Shown one piece after another: positions 1 through 12,900 of a stretch of 32,174 bases of DNA (positions are counted from its first letter, which is position 1; every line of letters begins with the position of its first letter). This DNA comes from Elysia marginata. Its lineage: Eukaryota; Mollusca; Gastropoda; Plakobranchidae. The translations under genes were made by a program, and so were the position numbers. Where the stretch lies: contig BMAT01002294.1 in assembly GCA_019649035.1 (NCBI GenBank), positions 195,590 through 227,763 on the forward strand, in the 5' to 3' direction. The notes below the pieces were generated by a model. That model saw only the letters and a list, made by a program, of their open reading frames with translations, did no database searches and had not been told where the DNA came from.

Positions 1-3000
1 GCCGGGCTTTAAGTTAAGCCACACGAGCAGGCCAGGAGTTGGACTTTCCATAGAACGCCATTTTATACATTTTGGCCGATCAGATTTATATTTACTATAA
101 AATATTGACGTATCCATTATAATATGGGTTATGTGTTTTGCTCTACAGATTCAGGTTGAGTATAAACTAAACTGTACACCATTTTCATCGCTCGTTTTGA
201 TAGAAGGCTGTTAAAATCGAAACAGTGTTAAAAGGGTACACAAAAAGTGATCAATCTCAGTATTTTTAAACAGACATTTATCCATTGTTCTTTCCTACAT
301 GGCCGCTTTCAATTCCTCTGGAAGATTTTTTATGTCACCTAGTTTTCTACAATAAAAAAACAGTGGATCATACAACAAGAAAAATTTAAAATTTTTGGTA
401 TTACAAATGTAGTATACATGTCGCTTTGTGTATACCTTATCTGATTTTAGAAAGATTACAAAGATATATGTAAAAAAAAAAAGAATTTTGACAGTTTTGG
501 TAATCTTTTGTAAAAGAAGATGTCTTTTAACCCACCAGAGGCAAACACAGATGCGTTTTGACAAACCAAAAATCTTATGTGGGTTGCTTTAAAACTCTAT
601 AAGCTACTATACTTCAATTCAAAACCCTTTGGAACAACAAATTTGGCTTTTTAATATCCTGCTAAAAGTGTCAACAGTAAAAACTTGATACTCTGCCCTC
701 TGAGTCAATTTAACGTAATACTCTTATTCTCTGCAAAGGGATACGTATTACTCAACTTAAATAGATTTGGTTCCAGTACAGTAATAAAAAAGCTAATTAA
801 ACTCTTATATGTGGCCAGCAGCCAAAATTATTCAAACTATGTATTGTGAAGCCGTTTTATGTTGCCTTTTCAGCAGATGTCATGATATGGCTTTAAAGTC
901 GCGCACTACGAAGTCTTATTTAACTGAGATACAACTCCGAAATGTCTGTATAGATTTAGAGAGTAGTTTACTTTTAACAATATAGTGGACTACGTAATGC
1001 TTTCAAATACCAGGATATAAGCAAAATGAAAACTTCTAAATAATCTATACATATATTTCTGAGGAGGGCACTTGCGAAGCCTGCTGAGTTGCTAGAGAAC
1101 AGTTTTGAGAAATATGGATTACCTGCTCAGTACATGTTTTATCTTCACTTTATAAAAAGGTTTTAGTTGTATTAACTTCAAAAATGTACATGAATATGGG
1201 TTAAATCGACTATTTGGGCTATTTTTACACAGCATTTAAAAGCTTATTGTCAATGAAACTATGACATAATTAATTTTTCATGATTTAGCAGGTTTTGCCA
1301 ATGGATTCCTTATGTGATCATATCACAAAAATATTACTAGTTATAATCAAATGGAAACAAAATTTATCCCCGAACAGCCACACCAACAAAACAAGAATAG
1401 GGATAGTCTGTGCATCAAATTACTTCCTCGAAATTGGCCTTGAAAGAACTAAAGAATCATCGACCTCTTTCTCCGAGACGATACCATCACTGCTTTCGCG
1501 GCATGTGTTTTTTTAATAGCCTACATTCTCAAGAAAATGTTCTGATGAAAACCTGTTTTCACGTCCCTTCAACACTTAATTTCATTAAGTGTGTTTTTTC
1601 CTCCGGCAAATGACGCTCGTCTTGTTTGATTATACTTAGTTATGACAGTCTAAGTGCACGAAAATAAAAAAAATATATATATACATCTTACATTCGATAA
1701 AGCGTTGTTATCTGACTAAATAAAACGATTTCATCACAGCACATAAAAATTGATTCTTTTTTTAAATTTTTTCGTAACTCTCCACCTTGATAGATTCCTT
1801 CACAAAAAGAGTTTTGTGAAACAACATTTTTTTTTCGAATGCGAAATTCAAAAAGATCATATCACAATGTTGCTATAGACAGATCTCGAAACAATTTTGT
1901 GCGTCCCTCTTTTCACGATGGACTCTCATACCTCCAAGCGTACTTTTTATCTAAACTGTAGCTTTATAAATCTAAAAATGTATTTATGTCTGTCCGTACA
2001 CTTTTTACTTTGCCAGCAAATGTCAAACAATACTCGAGGGTACCAAAGAGCCATTAAATGCTAGTGACTGTGGCTCATCCAATATTCATACAAAGCTAAT
2101 CCTTTCTTGTTATCCCTTTCTTTTTACTTGTCTCTCATTCCACCCTCTATTTATTTATCGACTACAGTTTTAATAATAACAGTCTGTATCTTGACTTTGC
2201 CGAAGTTTTCTATGGACGCAAATTGAATAAAGATGTAAAGAAAAATAAAGTAAAATTTTCTTTGCTACATTTTCAGTTCACCTTTTTTGCATTTTTGCTC
2301 GTGCATCAAGGATTTACTGTGCTGCTTTTTCCACAAACATACCCGATATTATCGATATGTTTTCGTACGAGGACTGTCCGGAGAAGGAAAGTTTTATAAC
2401 TTACAAAAAACATTCTTTTTATGTCACAGAACGAAGTGGAAAATTCCGGTTGGCTACACAATTATAACCTTGTGCCTCATTGTTAAATTAGTTTTTTGGG
2501 AAAAAAATACTTTCAAGATGGTGCCCCTATTATCAATTGAAACAAAGCAGAAAAAAGCCATTCAATTTTGTTTGCACACAGTAAATAAGTTCTGATATCA
2601 CCAGGAACTAGTTGACCTATATAGTAAGAATACCATGTGCATTAAGTCAGGTCTAAATTGATAGTGATTGCACCAGTGCTGAAGACAATCCCTGCAGTTA
2701 TCGCCCCTTGTCGTCAAAATTAAAAGTAAAACGTTGCTAAGTTTGATAAGTGGGTCAAAGAAAACATGCCGCTTTAAGTTCAAGAATGTGTTATTACCAC
2801 ATAGAATTTTTTGACTCATTGCAAAATATTATTAACAGCAGTGGTGTTATTTCAGCGGACATTGAGCTTGGTGTAGATAGCTAAAGCTGGCTGCAAACAA
2901 CTATCATCCGAACCTGCCTTTCAAGTTCTGGAAGGAGAAACGCGTTACTTTAATAGATACCTTGTTCAAATGTTGCCACTTTTTTATTAGACTTTTTATA

Positions 3001-3819
3001 GACCAAGTGACTATGTGCAACCAGAAAGATCTGGATTTTAGGCAAGGGGTGATTTTATTAGGCATTATAATAGAGCGAATTACATGGTTGGTTAATGTCG
3101 TTAATTTGATAGATAGATATGGGTAGCCTATTGTACGTTATCCACCACCGGTTTGGCATGATTTGAATACCACCTGTTTAAACCCCTAAGCGCAATTCTG
3201 CAGAAAAGAAGTTTGAATGTGACGAAGACCTCAGGAAAGAGGTCCAGGATTGCTTCTCAAATCTTCTTACTAAATTGTGAAGAAAGTATCGACACCTTCA
3301 TAGAGATTTTGTCGAGATGTAGCCAAATAAGTTAAGTTAGTTCAAGCTAAACTTCATTTGTTAAAAAGAAAATATTTAATTTATAAGATTGTTCCCAATA
3401 TGTTTCGGACAATCCTCGTAACTAACCAGCGAGCCAAAATTTGTTATCTTAATCTGCTTTTTTTTCTTTTGCTTCTGTGTTATTATTGTTTTCTTTCTAT
3501 GATATTTGTATAAAGCTAATGTACACTTTTTATTCGTTATAATGTTTGTAAGTTTTTTTACATTATTTTTTTCCCAAAACTAAAAATTGAGTCATTTAAA
3601 AAAAACGTGCGATTCATTTCATAACGTGTTTACTGGTAACTGACTAACTACACATTTAATTCGCAAATTGTGTTACTTAATTTCTTTTTCTTAATAGGCT
3701 AACCTTTAGTGTCAAGGTGTATCTTACTGACAATCACAATATTACAATCTTCAAGCAGTTTGAGTTTTTGGTTGTTTTCACTTCATGTGTTTATTTTTGC
3801 TCTTATCCTCATCGTGTAG
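1..3819. other. Intronic or upstream sequence of the TRPC gene, no exon recognised
   Basis: AT-rich sequence with no open frame that resembles a protein family. The first recognisable exon (3820) starts in phase 0 in the middle of the channel, so this stretch is most simply intron. The missing exons for ankyrin repeats and S1-S3 are not seen here and should lie further upstream. Short A/T runs and a brief GATA run near 3108-3120 are the only structure noticed. A short diverged exon could have been missed. Confidence 0.6.
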
Positions 3820-3963
3820 GTCCAGGAAGAGAAGAACCACGATAATAACGCCGCTATGAAAGACCGTGAGCACTGGGCCGCCTACGATCCTAACCTGATC
3901 GCCGAGGCATTGTTTGCTGCAGCTAACATCTTCAGCTCTCTAAAGCTGGTCAATATATTCACA
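3820..3963 (+). CDS. TRPC: TRPC exon: pre-S4 and S4 region
   Basis: Encodes 48 residues in phase 0 on both sides. The acceptor is ...ATCGTGTAG and the donor is ACA|GTGAGT. The peptide has W[13 protein letters not shown] followed by [15 protein letters not shown]. It matches the conserved TRPC block that runs into S4 (pattern [19 protein letters not shown]). The first 15 or so residues are charged and variable ([10 protein letters not shown]), as expected for a loop. The ATG inside the exon at 3856 is an ordinary Met, not a start. The strong family match and clean splice sites make this secure. Confidence 0.93.
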
Positions 3964-6900
3964 GTGAGTTTTGTTGAGCGCTCAGAATCTCCACTGTTTT
4001 CAAAGCAAAACGCTAATATCGTGATGGGAGACTCCAGAAGTTGTGTCTGGAAGGGTTGTTAATAGTGACAAAGAGGATGTGGAAGAATGCGGACAAGAAG
4101 GAGAAAAAGAGGAAAAGGAAACGAAGTCAAAGAGGAGGAGGAAGAAGAAGAGGAGGAGGTGAGTGTGGTGGAAAATCGAGGAGGAAAATGCGAAAGGAGG
4201 GAATGGCGAGAGAAAGTCTAAAAAGTGGAAAAAGGAGAGAGAAAACCATAACAAAAGTTGAATGCATACGAATGTTTAAAAACCTGGAAATGGTTAAACA
4301 TTTCACTATGGTATTTCACCTTATTTGGGGTAAGATCTGTCATCACCTCCTTTTACACGTGTATTAACTGGGTAGAACAAAGTTTCAGGGCAGCACATGC
4401 TTGATACATGTTTACACTTTTGTAAGGTCAATTAACAAGTGAGTGCTATAAGAGTCAAATCCTGTCAAACTCTTTGATGATTCAAATTGTAAAATAAGTT
4501 ACTTCAAACCTTAGCTAAACAAATCTCTGTCTACCTATCGTGGCACACAACAAAGTTTTACGACGAACGATCCATTTGTTAGAAAATGTAGTATTAAATA
4601 CGTTAGATGACTGTTATATGAACATAAAAATGCACTTGTGTTCAATTATTCTACCAATTACATTTCGCAGGTGAGCCCCTACCTGGGACCGTTACAGATC
4701 TCTCTCGGGCGGATGATCATGGATATTTTCAAGTTCGGGTGTATATTCATGCTGGTTTTGGTATCATTTGCCTCAGGTCTCAATCATCTTTACTGGTACT
4801 ATGCGTCTCGGCACAAAATCGAGTGCAAAGCAGCCGGTAATGCGTCGGACCCATCGTGCGATAGAAAGTTCAGAAGCTTTGCAAAGTGAGTGCGAATGAA
4901 GAGCAATGCCCCACAGGCATCTACTGGCAATGTCCCAGTAACGCCCCTCCATTCCGCCTTCCGATCAATATCAAGAATACCAGTAAACTACAGAAAGAAC
5001 AACCCAAAACCTTTAATGTTGATAACAGCGTAAGAAACTCAGATTGACTTAAGTGATGTTAAATTCTTGTTTTACCTAAACCAATTTGAAGAGTCATCTT
5101 TGTTGGATACTTTCACACCCATTTATAGTCTATAAGGTCACAGAAATAGCATACTAATACTCTTTTAATATTAAGACTGCGAAAATGAGCAACTTCTGTT
5201 TTACCGAATTAGCGCAGTTACTCAACAGTAACTTATACCAAGCCCATAAATACTTCACTTTAAATTTTGTTGAAAGACGAAGAAATGTATAAAAAACAAC
5301 ATATTCTTTCTCGTATAAATTCACGTCGGAAAAAGGCAATAGCTGTAATATAAATAGTTTTTCGTTTGTTTTCTTCTATTAAAGATGCAAGTACTTTGTA
5401 GGTCTTGTTCTACGATATTTGTTAAAGATATGATACTTTTAAAATAATTTATTAGAATCCAAGGATGTGAGAAATAGATGGATACAATAAAGCAGTCGTC
5501 GATCTGTACAATTATGTTCAACATGATAAGTATAGTATTATGGCGTAAAAAGTCTAGACCTGGCTTCATGTATAGTGATTGATTTTCATAGATTCGATTT
5601 TTGTTACCAGAATATCAGGTTGACAATTTAGGACAATTTTTATTTTAAGAATTCTACTTCTTAATATTTTCTCTGTTTACTTTGTGTAGTAATGAGATGT
5701 ATTTTTTAGTTTCTGTTTAACTTTTTTCAAAAAAAAAAAAGGTGAGAACCACAAACAAACAAAAATTATCCAGAATGAATTCAAAAATGAGTGTACAGGT
5801 AGGCCTATTCAAAACTTAATCTTGGAATTTCAATGGTGAGCCTGCAGAGAATTAATATATCTTTTTATCGGTACAAATATAGCTTACCTCTTAATACAGG
5901 AAAAAGTCAACATCGTACTGGTAACAAAGAATCATGTTGATTATTGAAATCAAAAGGAAAAAAATGAATGAAAATATGCCGCTGCATGTGTTATTTATTT
6001 AACCAACAAGGACGGTTTTGTGGTTTTACTGTTGTTATTTTCCTCTGCCACAACTGTATTTGTGACCAGCCTTTTCGAGATAGCGCAGTCGCTGTACTGG
6101 GCGATCTACGGTCTTGTTGATCTGGATCATGCTGAGCTGCAGCCCCGCTTCGATCACGAGTTCACCGAGTTTGTCGGGAAACTGATGTTCGGTACCTACA
6201 GCTGGATCGCTCTTATTGTCCTGCTAAACATGCTGATTGCTATGATGAGCAACTCCTACCAGCTTATTTATGTGAGTTTTTCAGCATTAGAACTTGTTGG
6301 TGCAGACCTTTTTGTTTCTCTCGTGGCCTACCAGAATGGTTTTCAGAGAAATGTTATAATCCTGTTTCCGCAGACATTATCATTCCTACTTTGCTATGTT
6401 TAAGCTAGCCACAATTCAAGAGTGTCGGTTCTAAATGAAATGTCAGTGCCTAAAATACTTTCGACTTGCTCATTAAAAACAGACTTGATTATTTCCCCAC
6501 AAAGTTGTCTAAACAAAACTTAACATTTAAGATATTTTCTCTATGTAATACAGTTAGCCAACGACATTTGCTCACGCAGCGCAACATGCTGTAATTACAA
6601 CATATCGCTGAACCACAGTTTACTGTCCCTAACATTCACAGCCCGAAACGTCAAAATATAAAATGAAGGATTTTTTAGCATAAAAAAATAATAGCTGATG
6701 ACCGTTTTTTGATTGTTGTGTTTACCTAACCCCAGAGTCAGGCAGACGAAGAGTGGAAGTTTGCTCGCTCTAAGCTGTGGATCAGCTACTTTGAGGACAG
6801 TGGCACGCTCCCTCCACCGTTCAATGTGATACCCAGTCCGAAAACCTTCTACTATATCTTGAGGTGGTGTAAGGACAGACTCTGCTCTTGTTTCTGTTCA

Positions 6901-9900
6901 AAACAGCAGAAAAGGAATCGATGGCAGAGTATAAAAGTGAGGAAAACCATTTCTATTATTCTTTCTCATTGAGTTTCTTTTGTATAGTACTTGACCCTTC
7001 TCACACACTTACACACCCCTCCATGCCTTCCTCTGAACCCAGTCGTTTCACTCCCGATAATGACAGTGACATTGCTTCGGACCAAGAAAACAACATAAAT
7101 AATTTGAAAATGAGACAGGCAATGTCATAGAGTTAGCCCCTTTATATAAGTTTATAGTCAGACATAGAGAGAGTGGATGAGAGGGAGGGAGAAGGAGAGG
7201 CAGAATGAGACGTCATGCTTGCAAACGTCCATTTGGCTGATAGACATTTAATTAAGATTATTCGTTATTGAAGACTGAGTTTTGGGTGATATTAGTATAG
7301 TAATAAAATAAAGGATACGTGGAAAATGACAGATTTGGACAAAGAAATGGAAGAGAGAGCGAAGATTTATTGAGAATGAGGTTAGGTGATATTAACAACA
7401 AGATTAAAAGAAGTGCTCAACAATGAGTTATTGTACAGATTTCTTACAAAATTATAACCCCACTCACAATTGTACCCTTTGTTACATGATATTCAATCTA
7501 CTATCTGGTTGACGATTTAACCATTTTTGCTTTACGACTTTTTAAATCTAACAACGCGCCCCATGTCACAGCTTTCTCCTTGTTCACACCCTCCTAACCT
7601 TCTTCAATTACATTGAACATGATTTTTTCTAATGTTATGTAATGCTACACTTATGAATATATTATGAGCTACAGGTTTTTTTATTCAAAGATGGCGTCTA
7701 TATTTTTGGAAATCAACAAATTGATAATAATTACAGGAGTCCTTTTATTATTATTAATATCATTCAAGCTACACAAGTAGTTTTTATATCACTTCGCACT
7801 ATTATTTGAGAAAGTTCGATGGCAACGTATAATCCCATCATGTCTTGATACACAATGCAATCTTCTGTGTCCTCTGTCTGTTTCCTGTCCCTGTCCTCTC
7901 TGTCTCCTGGTCTTCTCCTACCTGTATCTTGTCTTGTCTCTGTTTCCTGCCCCCCTTCTTTTTTATCTACTGTGCCTTTCCTTTCTATATATTTTCTGTC
8001 TCCTCTTTGTCTCCTAGCCCGGTTTTTCTGCTCTTGTTCCTCTCTTCGTTGTCTCCTGTCTTTCTCCTCTTTGCTTCCCGTCAGATTACCATCTGTCTTC
8101 TGTCCATCTCATCTCTTTTGTCTGGCTCTCTCTTCATTTTCTTCTTTCCCTATCCCATCTGGGATATATACCTCAATTTTTCTCTTTGTATGTTAATTGA
8201 CTGTTTGGGGGTAAAGTTAAAGCACGTGTTTTCCATACCTGTATAATTCATAGGTTCTATGTGGTTTTTTTTCTTCACAGAAAATCGTTAAAAAGATAAA
8301 TGAGAAAGAAATCCGATATCAGGTAAGCCTGCGTCACAACTTAAGTTGATTTCAAAGGCTATTTTTAAAACTTTGTTCGTGTTGACATACAACTTGTTGT
8401 GTGAACATTGGGTATGATTTCTATCAACTTTCATACTATTTCTTGCAGAAGGGCGTTCTCATCAGTTGTTTAACTTGGATTACAAGGTGTGTATCATCAT
8501 AGATATTATCGTAGATACGACAAAGGTCTTCAGTAATGGAGTGGCAATGTATTTATTTTTAATTTCTAAGAGTCTACTTTTTTCTCTATTGAAGGTTTTA
8601 ATGTATATAACCACGAGTATTCAAAACTCTTTCCCTACGCCGTAAACAGTAACTCAGTTCCAAAATCTGATGACAATCTATAAATCTCTGTTAACACTCC
8701 TCTTAACCCTAATCCCAAAAAATTCATCTTTCACATCTTTTACCCACCCTTAAACCGTCTACACAGTAAATGCTAGCTATCGTGAGTACGTGTGCCTTAG
8801 AAGACAAAAAGAGCATTGTTTTTCGTATTCGTTAACACGTGTTTGTGTTAATAGCCAGCTAGCGTTTCTTGTGCTCTCTGTCGTATAACCTTCCTTACTG
8901 TATCACAACCAATACAATAATTTCCTGAACCCCTGTAGCTGTCAAGGAAACCTCCTTTCAGATGCAAGTAGTTATTTATGGTCAATCTCCCCTCTATCCG
9001 CTGCTCCAGGCTGTGATGAGAGACCTCATCAAGCGATACATCATGCAGAAGCAGCGCGGCTCCCAGAAAGGCGAGGGCGTCACCGAAGATGACATCAACG
9101 AGCTCAAGCAAGATGTGAGCAGCTTCCGGTTTGAGTTGCTCGAGATTCTGCGCAACAATGGCATGAAGACGCCCAATCCTAACCAACCGAAACCCACAAG
9201 TAAGAAGCTCCGCTACTGGAAGTCTCTGGTGGGTCACGTGAGCATGGATTCGGTCGGCAGCAGCTGTTCTGAGGGCGATTCCATTTCTGCGGGAGGGGGT
9301 GACGGGTGGGCTGTCGGGAAATCCGATACGGTCGGCAAGACGGTAGGGGTCGGTGGGGTTGGGGCAAAATGGAAGGGAATGTTGGGCAGAAATAAAAGCG
9401 TCGAGAGTGCTCGGAGTGACACCGTGACGTCAGCATCATCGAGAGGAGATGAGGGGAGCAGCACCAGCAAAGGTGGCAAAACTGGGGTTAATGATGCGAA
9501 GAATGGGAAAGCTGCGGCGACGTTTACGTTAGGTGATACCGATGATAATATTGTTACTGGTGGTGGAGAGAACAGCATGAAAAGCCAACTCCCAAAGAAC
9601 GCGGAAGGAGGAAAAAAAGTAAATTCCAAAACCAAAACTGTGAATATAAAGACTATAAGCAGTGGAGAAGTTGAGGTAGAGACTACAGGAACTATCCCAC
9701 CTTCAGCAAATACAGCTCCCTCTAACAGTAGCTTGGGTGGTAAAGTCAGGAAGGGGACGAAAAGAAGGTAACGGCGTACTTTAATTTTTGGGGAAGAGTT
9801 AGTGTCCTTAGATCTGCTTGAATTGTATGGTTAACGACAAATCATCAAAATTGTTGTAGCCTAGAGTATCTAAGATATTGTGATATTTTTAAAAGATGTT

Positions 9901-12900
9901 TGTGGCAGACTGTTTAAAAAGTTTTCAGCTTACAATAAGACACGGTTTTTTTAGTACGTGTTTCTTAGGTGGGATAATTAAAGATAGTTAGATTATAGTC
10001 TGAGTAAATGGGGTCGTAAAGTCCTTAAATCCTACGTTGAAGTGGATGAGATAACGAGTTGGCAAGCATGTTTGTTTGCAACAAAATCTACTTAGAATCC
10101 GCTTCGCTATCATTTCTGTTTGCATGAAAAAAATTCTTTTTGTTAAAAGTGTCGCATACGTTATTTCATGAAGTTTTACAAAACACCACTGTTTTTCAGT
10201 TCAACAATTTTGTATCCGATTTCGTTCTTCTACATCTTAGCCATGCCCTATAATCCCCTGTTCCCCATGGTTATTTCCTGTTTTGCTGACATCTTTTTTT
10301 ATCTCAGTATGTATGTTTTTACTGTATGAAATAAATTTCGTGTTTTGTTATGATTTTTATGTTTAATTCATAATACATGCTGTTACAGGCCACTGAAAAA
10401 TTTTGTTTCAAACAGGAACGTAGTCTTTTTTAACAGGACATTAAATTCCGTGAAAGACAATGTCGCAAGAACCGTACGGACCTTTAATGACTGAACTAAC
10501 ATTATTTAAAGCACTTCTTTTATACATTTTCACAACAACCCAACAATTTTTTTAATGGTTCTTGATCAGTTAAATGTAGGTGTCCTTTTTGCTTTGCTTT
10601 TTTCTCGTTGCTGTATAATCGGTTTTCGTTACAGTGGCCTCGATAAGAGGACCAGTGTGTACTATAACTATTAAAAAAAACATTTAAAATCCTCTGTCTG
10701 GCACTGCCTTGTATTAAAATCATTGAACAGTAATTATAACACGCAGTCAAGTTGAATATTTGTAACAATATAGAAAATATATATACATATTCCATTGATA
10801 ATTAAGAATAATGAAAATCTTTCAAAATGTACTATGGATAAGTATGGAGTAATTCCCTGCATGGAAGCTTGAAAATGTAGAGCGAAGTAAACTAGTCTTT
10901 AACGGATGCTGAAGGAGCTGTTTTGTTAGAAATGCTTTTGTCTGTCTAGATCACGCTGTAGGCCTCACGATGCTAGATATAGATGTAGACAATGCAAAGC
11001 TGCTGTAACCTCACTGCTTAGTTAAATACTGCTTCGCTTGGATCTTTTTTTTTTGGTTGAATTTTTATACCACTATTTATAAGTGGCTCTTCCACAAAAA
11101 TCATAAAGTGTCACTGGCCAGGTAATACTTTTTTTGACAATGATGTAGTGGGCGCGGCCCAAAATTTTATATGTTTTACCTAAGATAAATACCTACAACA
11201 AAGACGTACCAGTTACAGCCTTTTCAACACTTCAACAGTGTTAGATAAAACTTGCAATTTTTTTTCTTTAAGACCCACACGGGCATTACACTACACAAAT
11301 CTTAAGTTTTTACACAAAATATACGCAATGGTGGATGATAAGAAAATGTAGGCCTTGTGGCCAGTCTGCTCGTTACATAGACTTTTTTTCGGAATATTAT
11401 TGCCCAGAGCGCACTATGATCAGGTCACTTAGATTTTTAAGCAGTTTAGACTTGAAGCCTTTAACACAAGAACGCATATCCCATTTGACACGCCATTTTG
11501 TTTGCTTTGAAACAGAATATCGTGGGATATAGAAAGAGCTAACGGTATAAAGTTTACTTCTTGGAGGGTGTGAAATGCTTCCTATTTTAGTAAAGACCTG
11601 ATTTACAAAAGCTGCCCCACACATTTAATTCCATGAAAATTTTCCAAGCACAAGCATATGGAAAACCTACAGTTAGAGAAAAAAACATAATTTGAAATAT
11701 TGTTATATACAACCACCACTTGTGTTCAAGGTAAACATTTGATATTTCCAATAATTTCTGATGATGATTAGAGAATGCACAAAAATGGACAAAAACTGAG
11801 TTCCTAAAATTGTTGCTCAGGTAGTATTATTAAGATACCTACTAGATTAATAATGCCCTATAAGCTCATTTTTATCTAGATAATAAATGAAGTAGTTGAC
11901 ATAGTTGAGCAAGTGTTGAATACTTTTGTGCCATTTTTCTGTTTGAATATCATTTTCGAGCACCATGTTAAAGTTAAGCTGTTTTTGATTTTTTGTTGTT
12001 TTTTTTTGTTGAGTTCAGACTAATATGTTTACAGCCCTGGTTGAAAAGCATGGGATGATTTTTTGTTTGTTCTGATTATTAAATTAAGTTTTGTCGTTTA
12101 TTTTCGTCTATTTTTATTTAAAACCCTATTGACGTGTTTTTAAGTTTTGTATATTTACGATTTACCGACAATTGATAACACAATACATGTTGTTGTTGTT
12201 GTTTATGTAACCAATGTCTTTTTGGCACTAGCAGCTTTGTAAATAGAGACATTTTGACGTATTAAGTCTTGTGGCAGCCCTTACCCATTTTAAGTTGAAA
12301 TCTGGTCCTTGCTTTGGCAAAGGCATTTTCCCATGTGCAGCTAAAGACTTTTAAGCCCTGTCAGGTAGTTTAGTTTTATTAAAGTATAAGACGGATACGT
12401 TGCAATTTAGTCTTTCTGGGGTGGGAAGAAACTAGTGTTTACAACCCACGAAACTGCTTTAGATTTCACATGTTCTACTTACAAAAAAATTTTTACTTCA
12501 ATTCAGTATACTAAATTAATTACTATAGGTTTCAGCGCATTTGAAAAAATCTGTATTGGTCTCAATCTGTTCTTTCACTTTCAATTTACATGTCAAAATA
12601 GCATTTCGCTACAGACGAGGGCAAGTTCAAGTACCCGACTAGTGAAAAATGCACTTGCTTCGGTTTTCACAGTTTTTCTATCATGAAGGTTTTAGTCGTT
12701 GCTTTTCTATACAACAGACAGAAAATGTACTTTATAGTTTGCTTTGTCTCAGATGGTGCGATTTCTGTTAGTCAACCACCCCTTATCCTATGAAAACAAG
12801 ATACGGTCCAGGTTGTTATGTGATAGTTTGAATAAGAACAACAAAATTTGCCTTATAATATCTTCAGCCATGCACAAAGTTTTAGAGAAATCCTTGTACT

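Noticed and set aside
1-3819. An upstream TRPC exon (S1-S3)
   Set aside because: No frame here resembles the expected sequence or provides a phase-0 donor with family similarity.
4000-4367. Long open frames on both strands over the purine tract
   Set aside because: They are low-complexity Lys/Glu/Arg or Ser/Phe translations of a GGA/GAA repeat inside an intron.
7845-8246. Two overlapping 110-130 codon frames
   Set aside because: Low-complexity Ser/Leu/Phe/Cys translations of a C/T-rich intronic repeat.
8962-9009. ATG at 8962 as the start of a separate 269-aa gene
   Set aside because: The TRPC family alignment and the phase-0 acceptor at 9009 show that coding begins at 9010; the upstream codons are intron.
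9234-9635. 133-codon minus-strand frame
   Set aside because: Antisense shadow of the GC-rich TRPC tail exon; no family resemblance.
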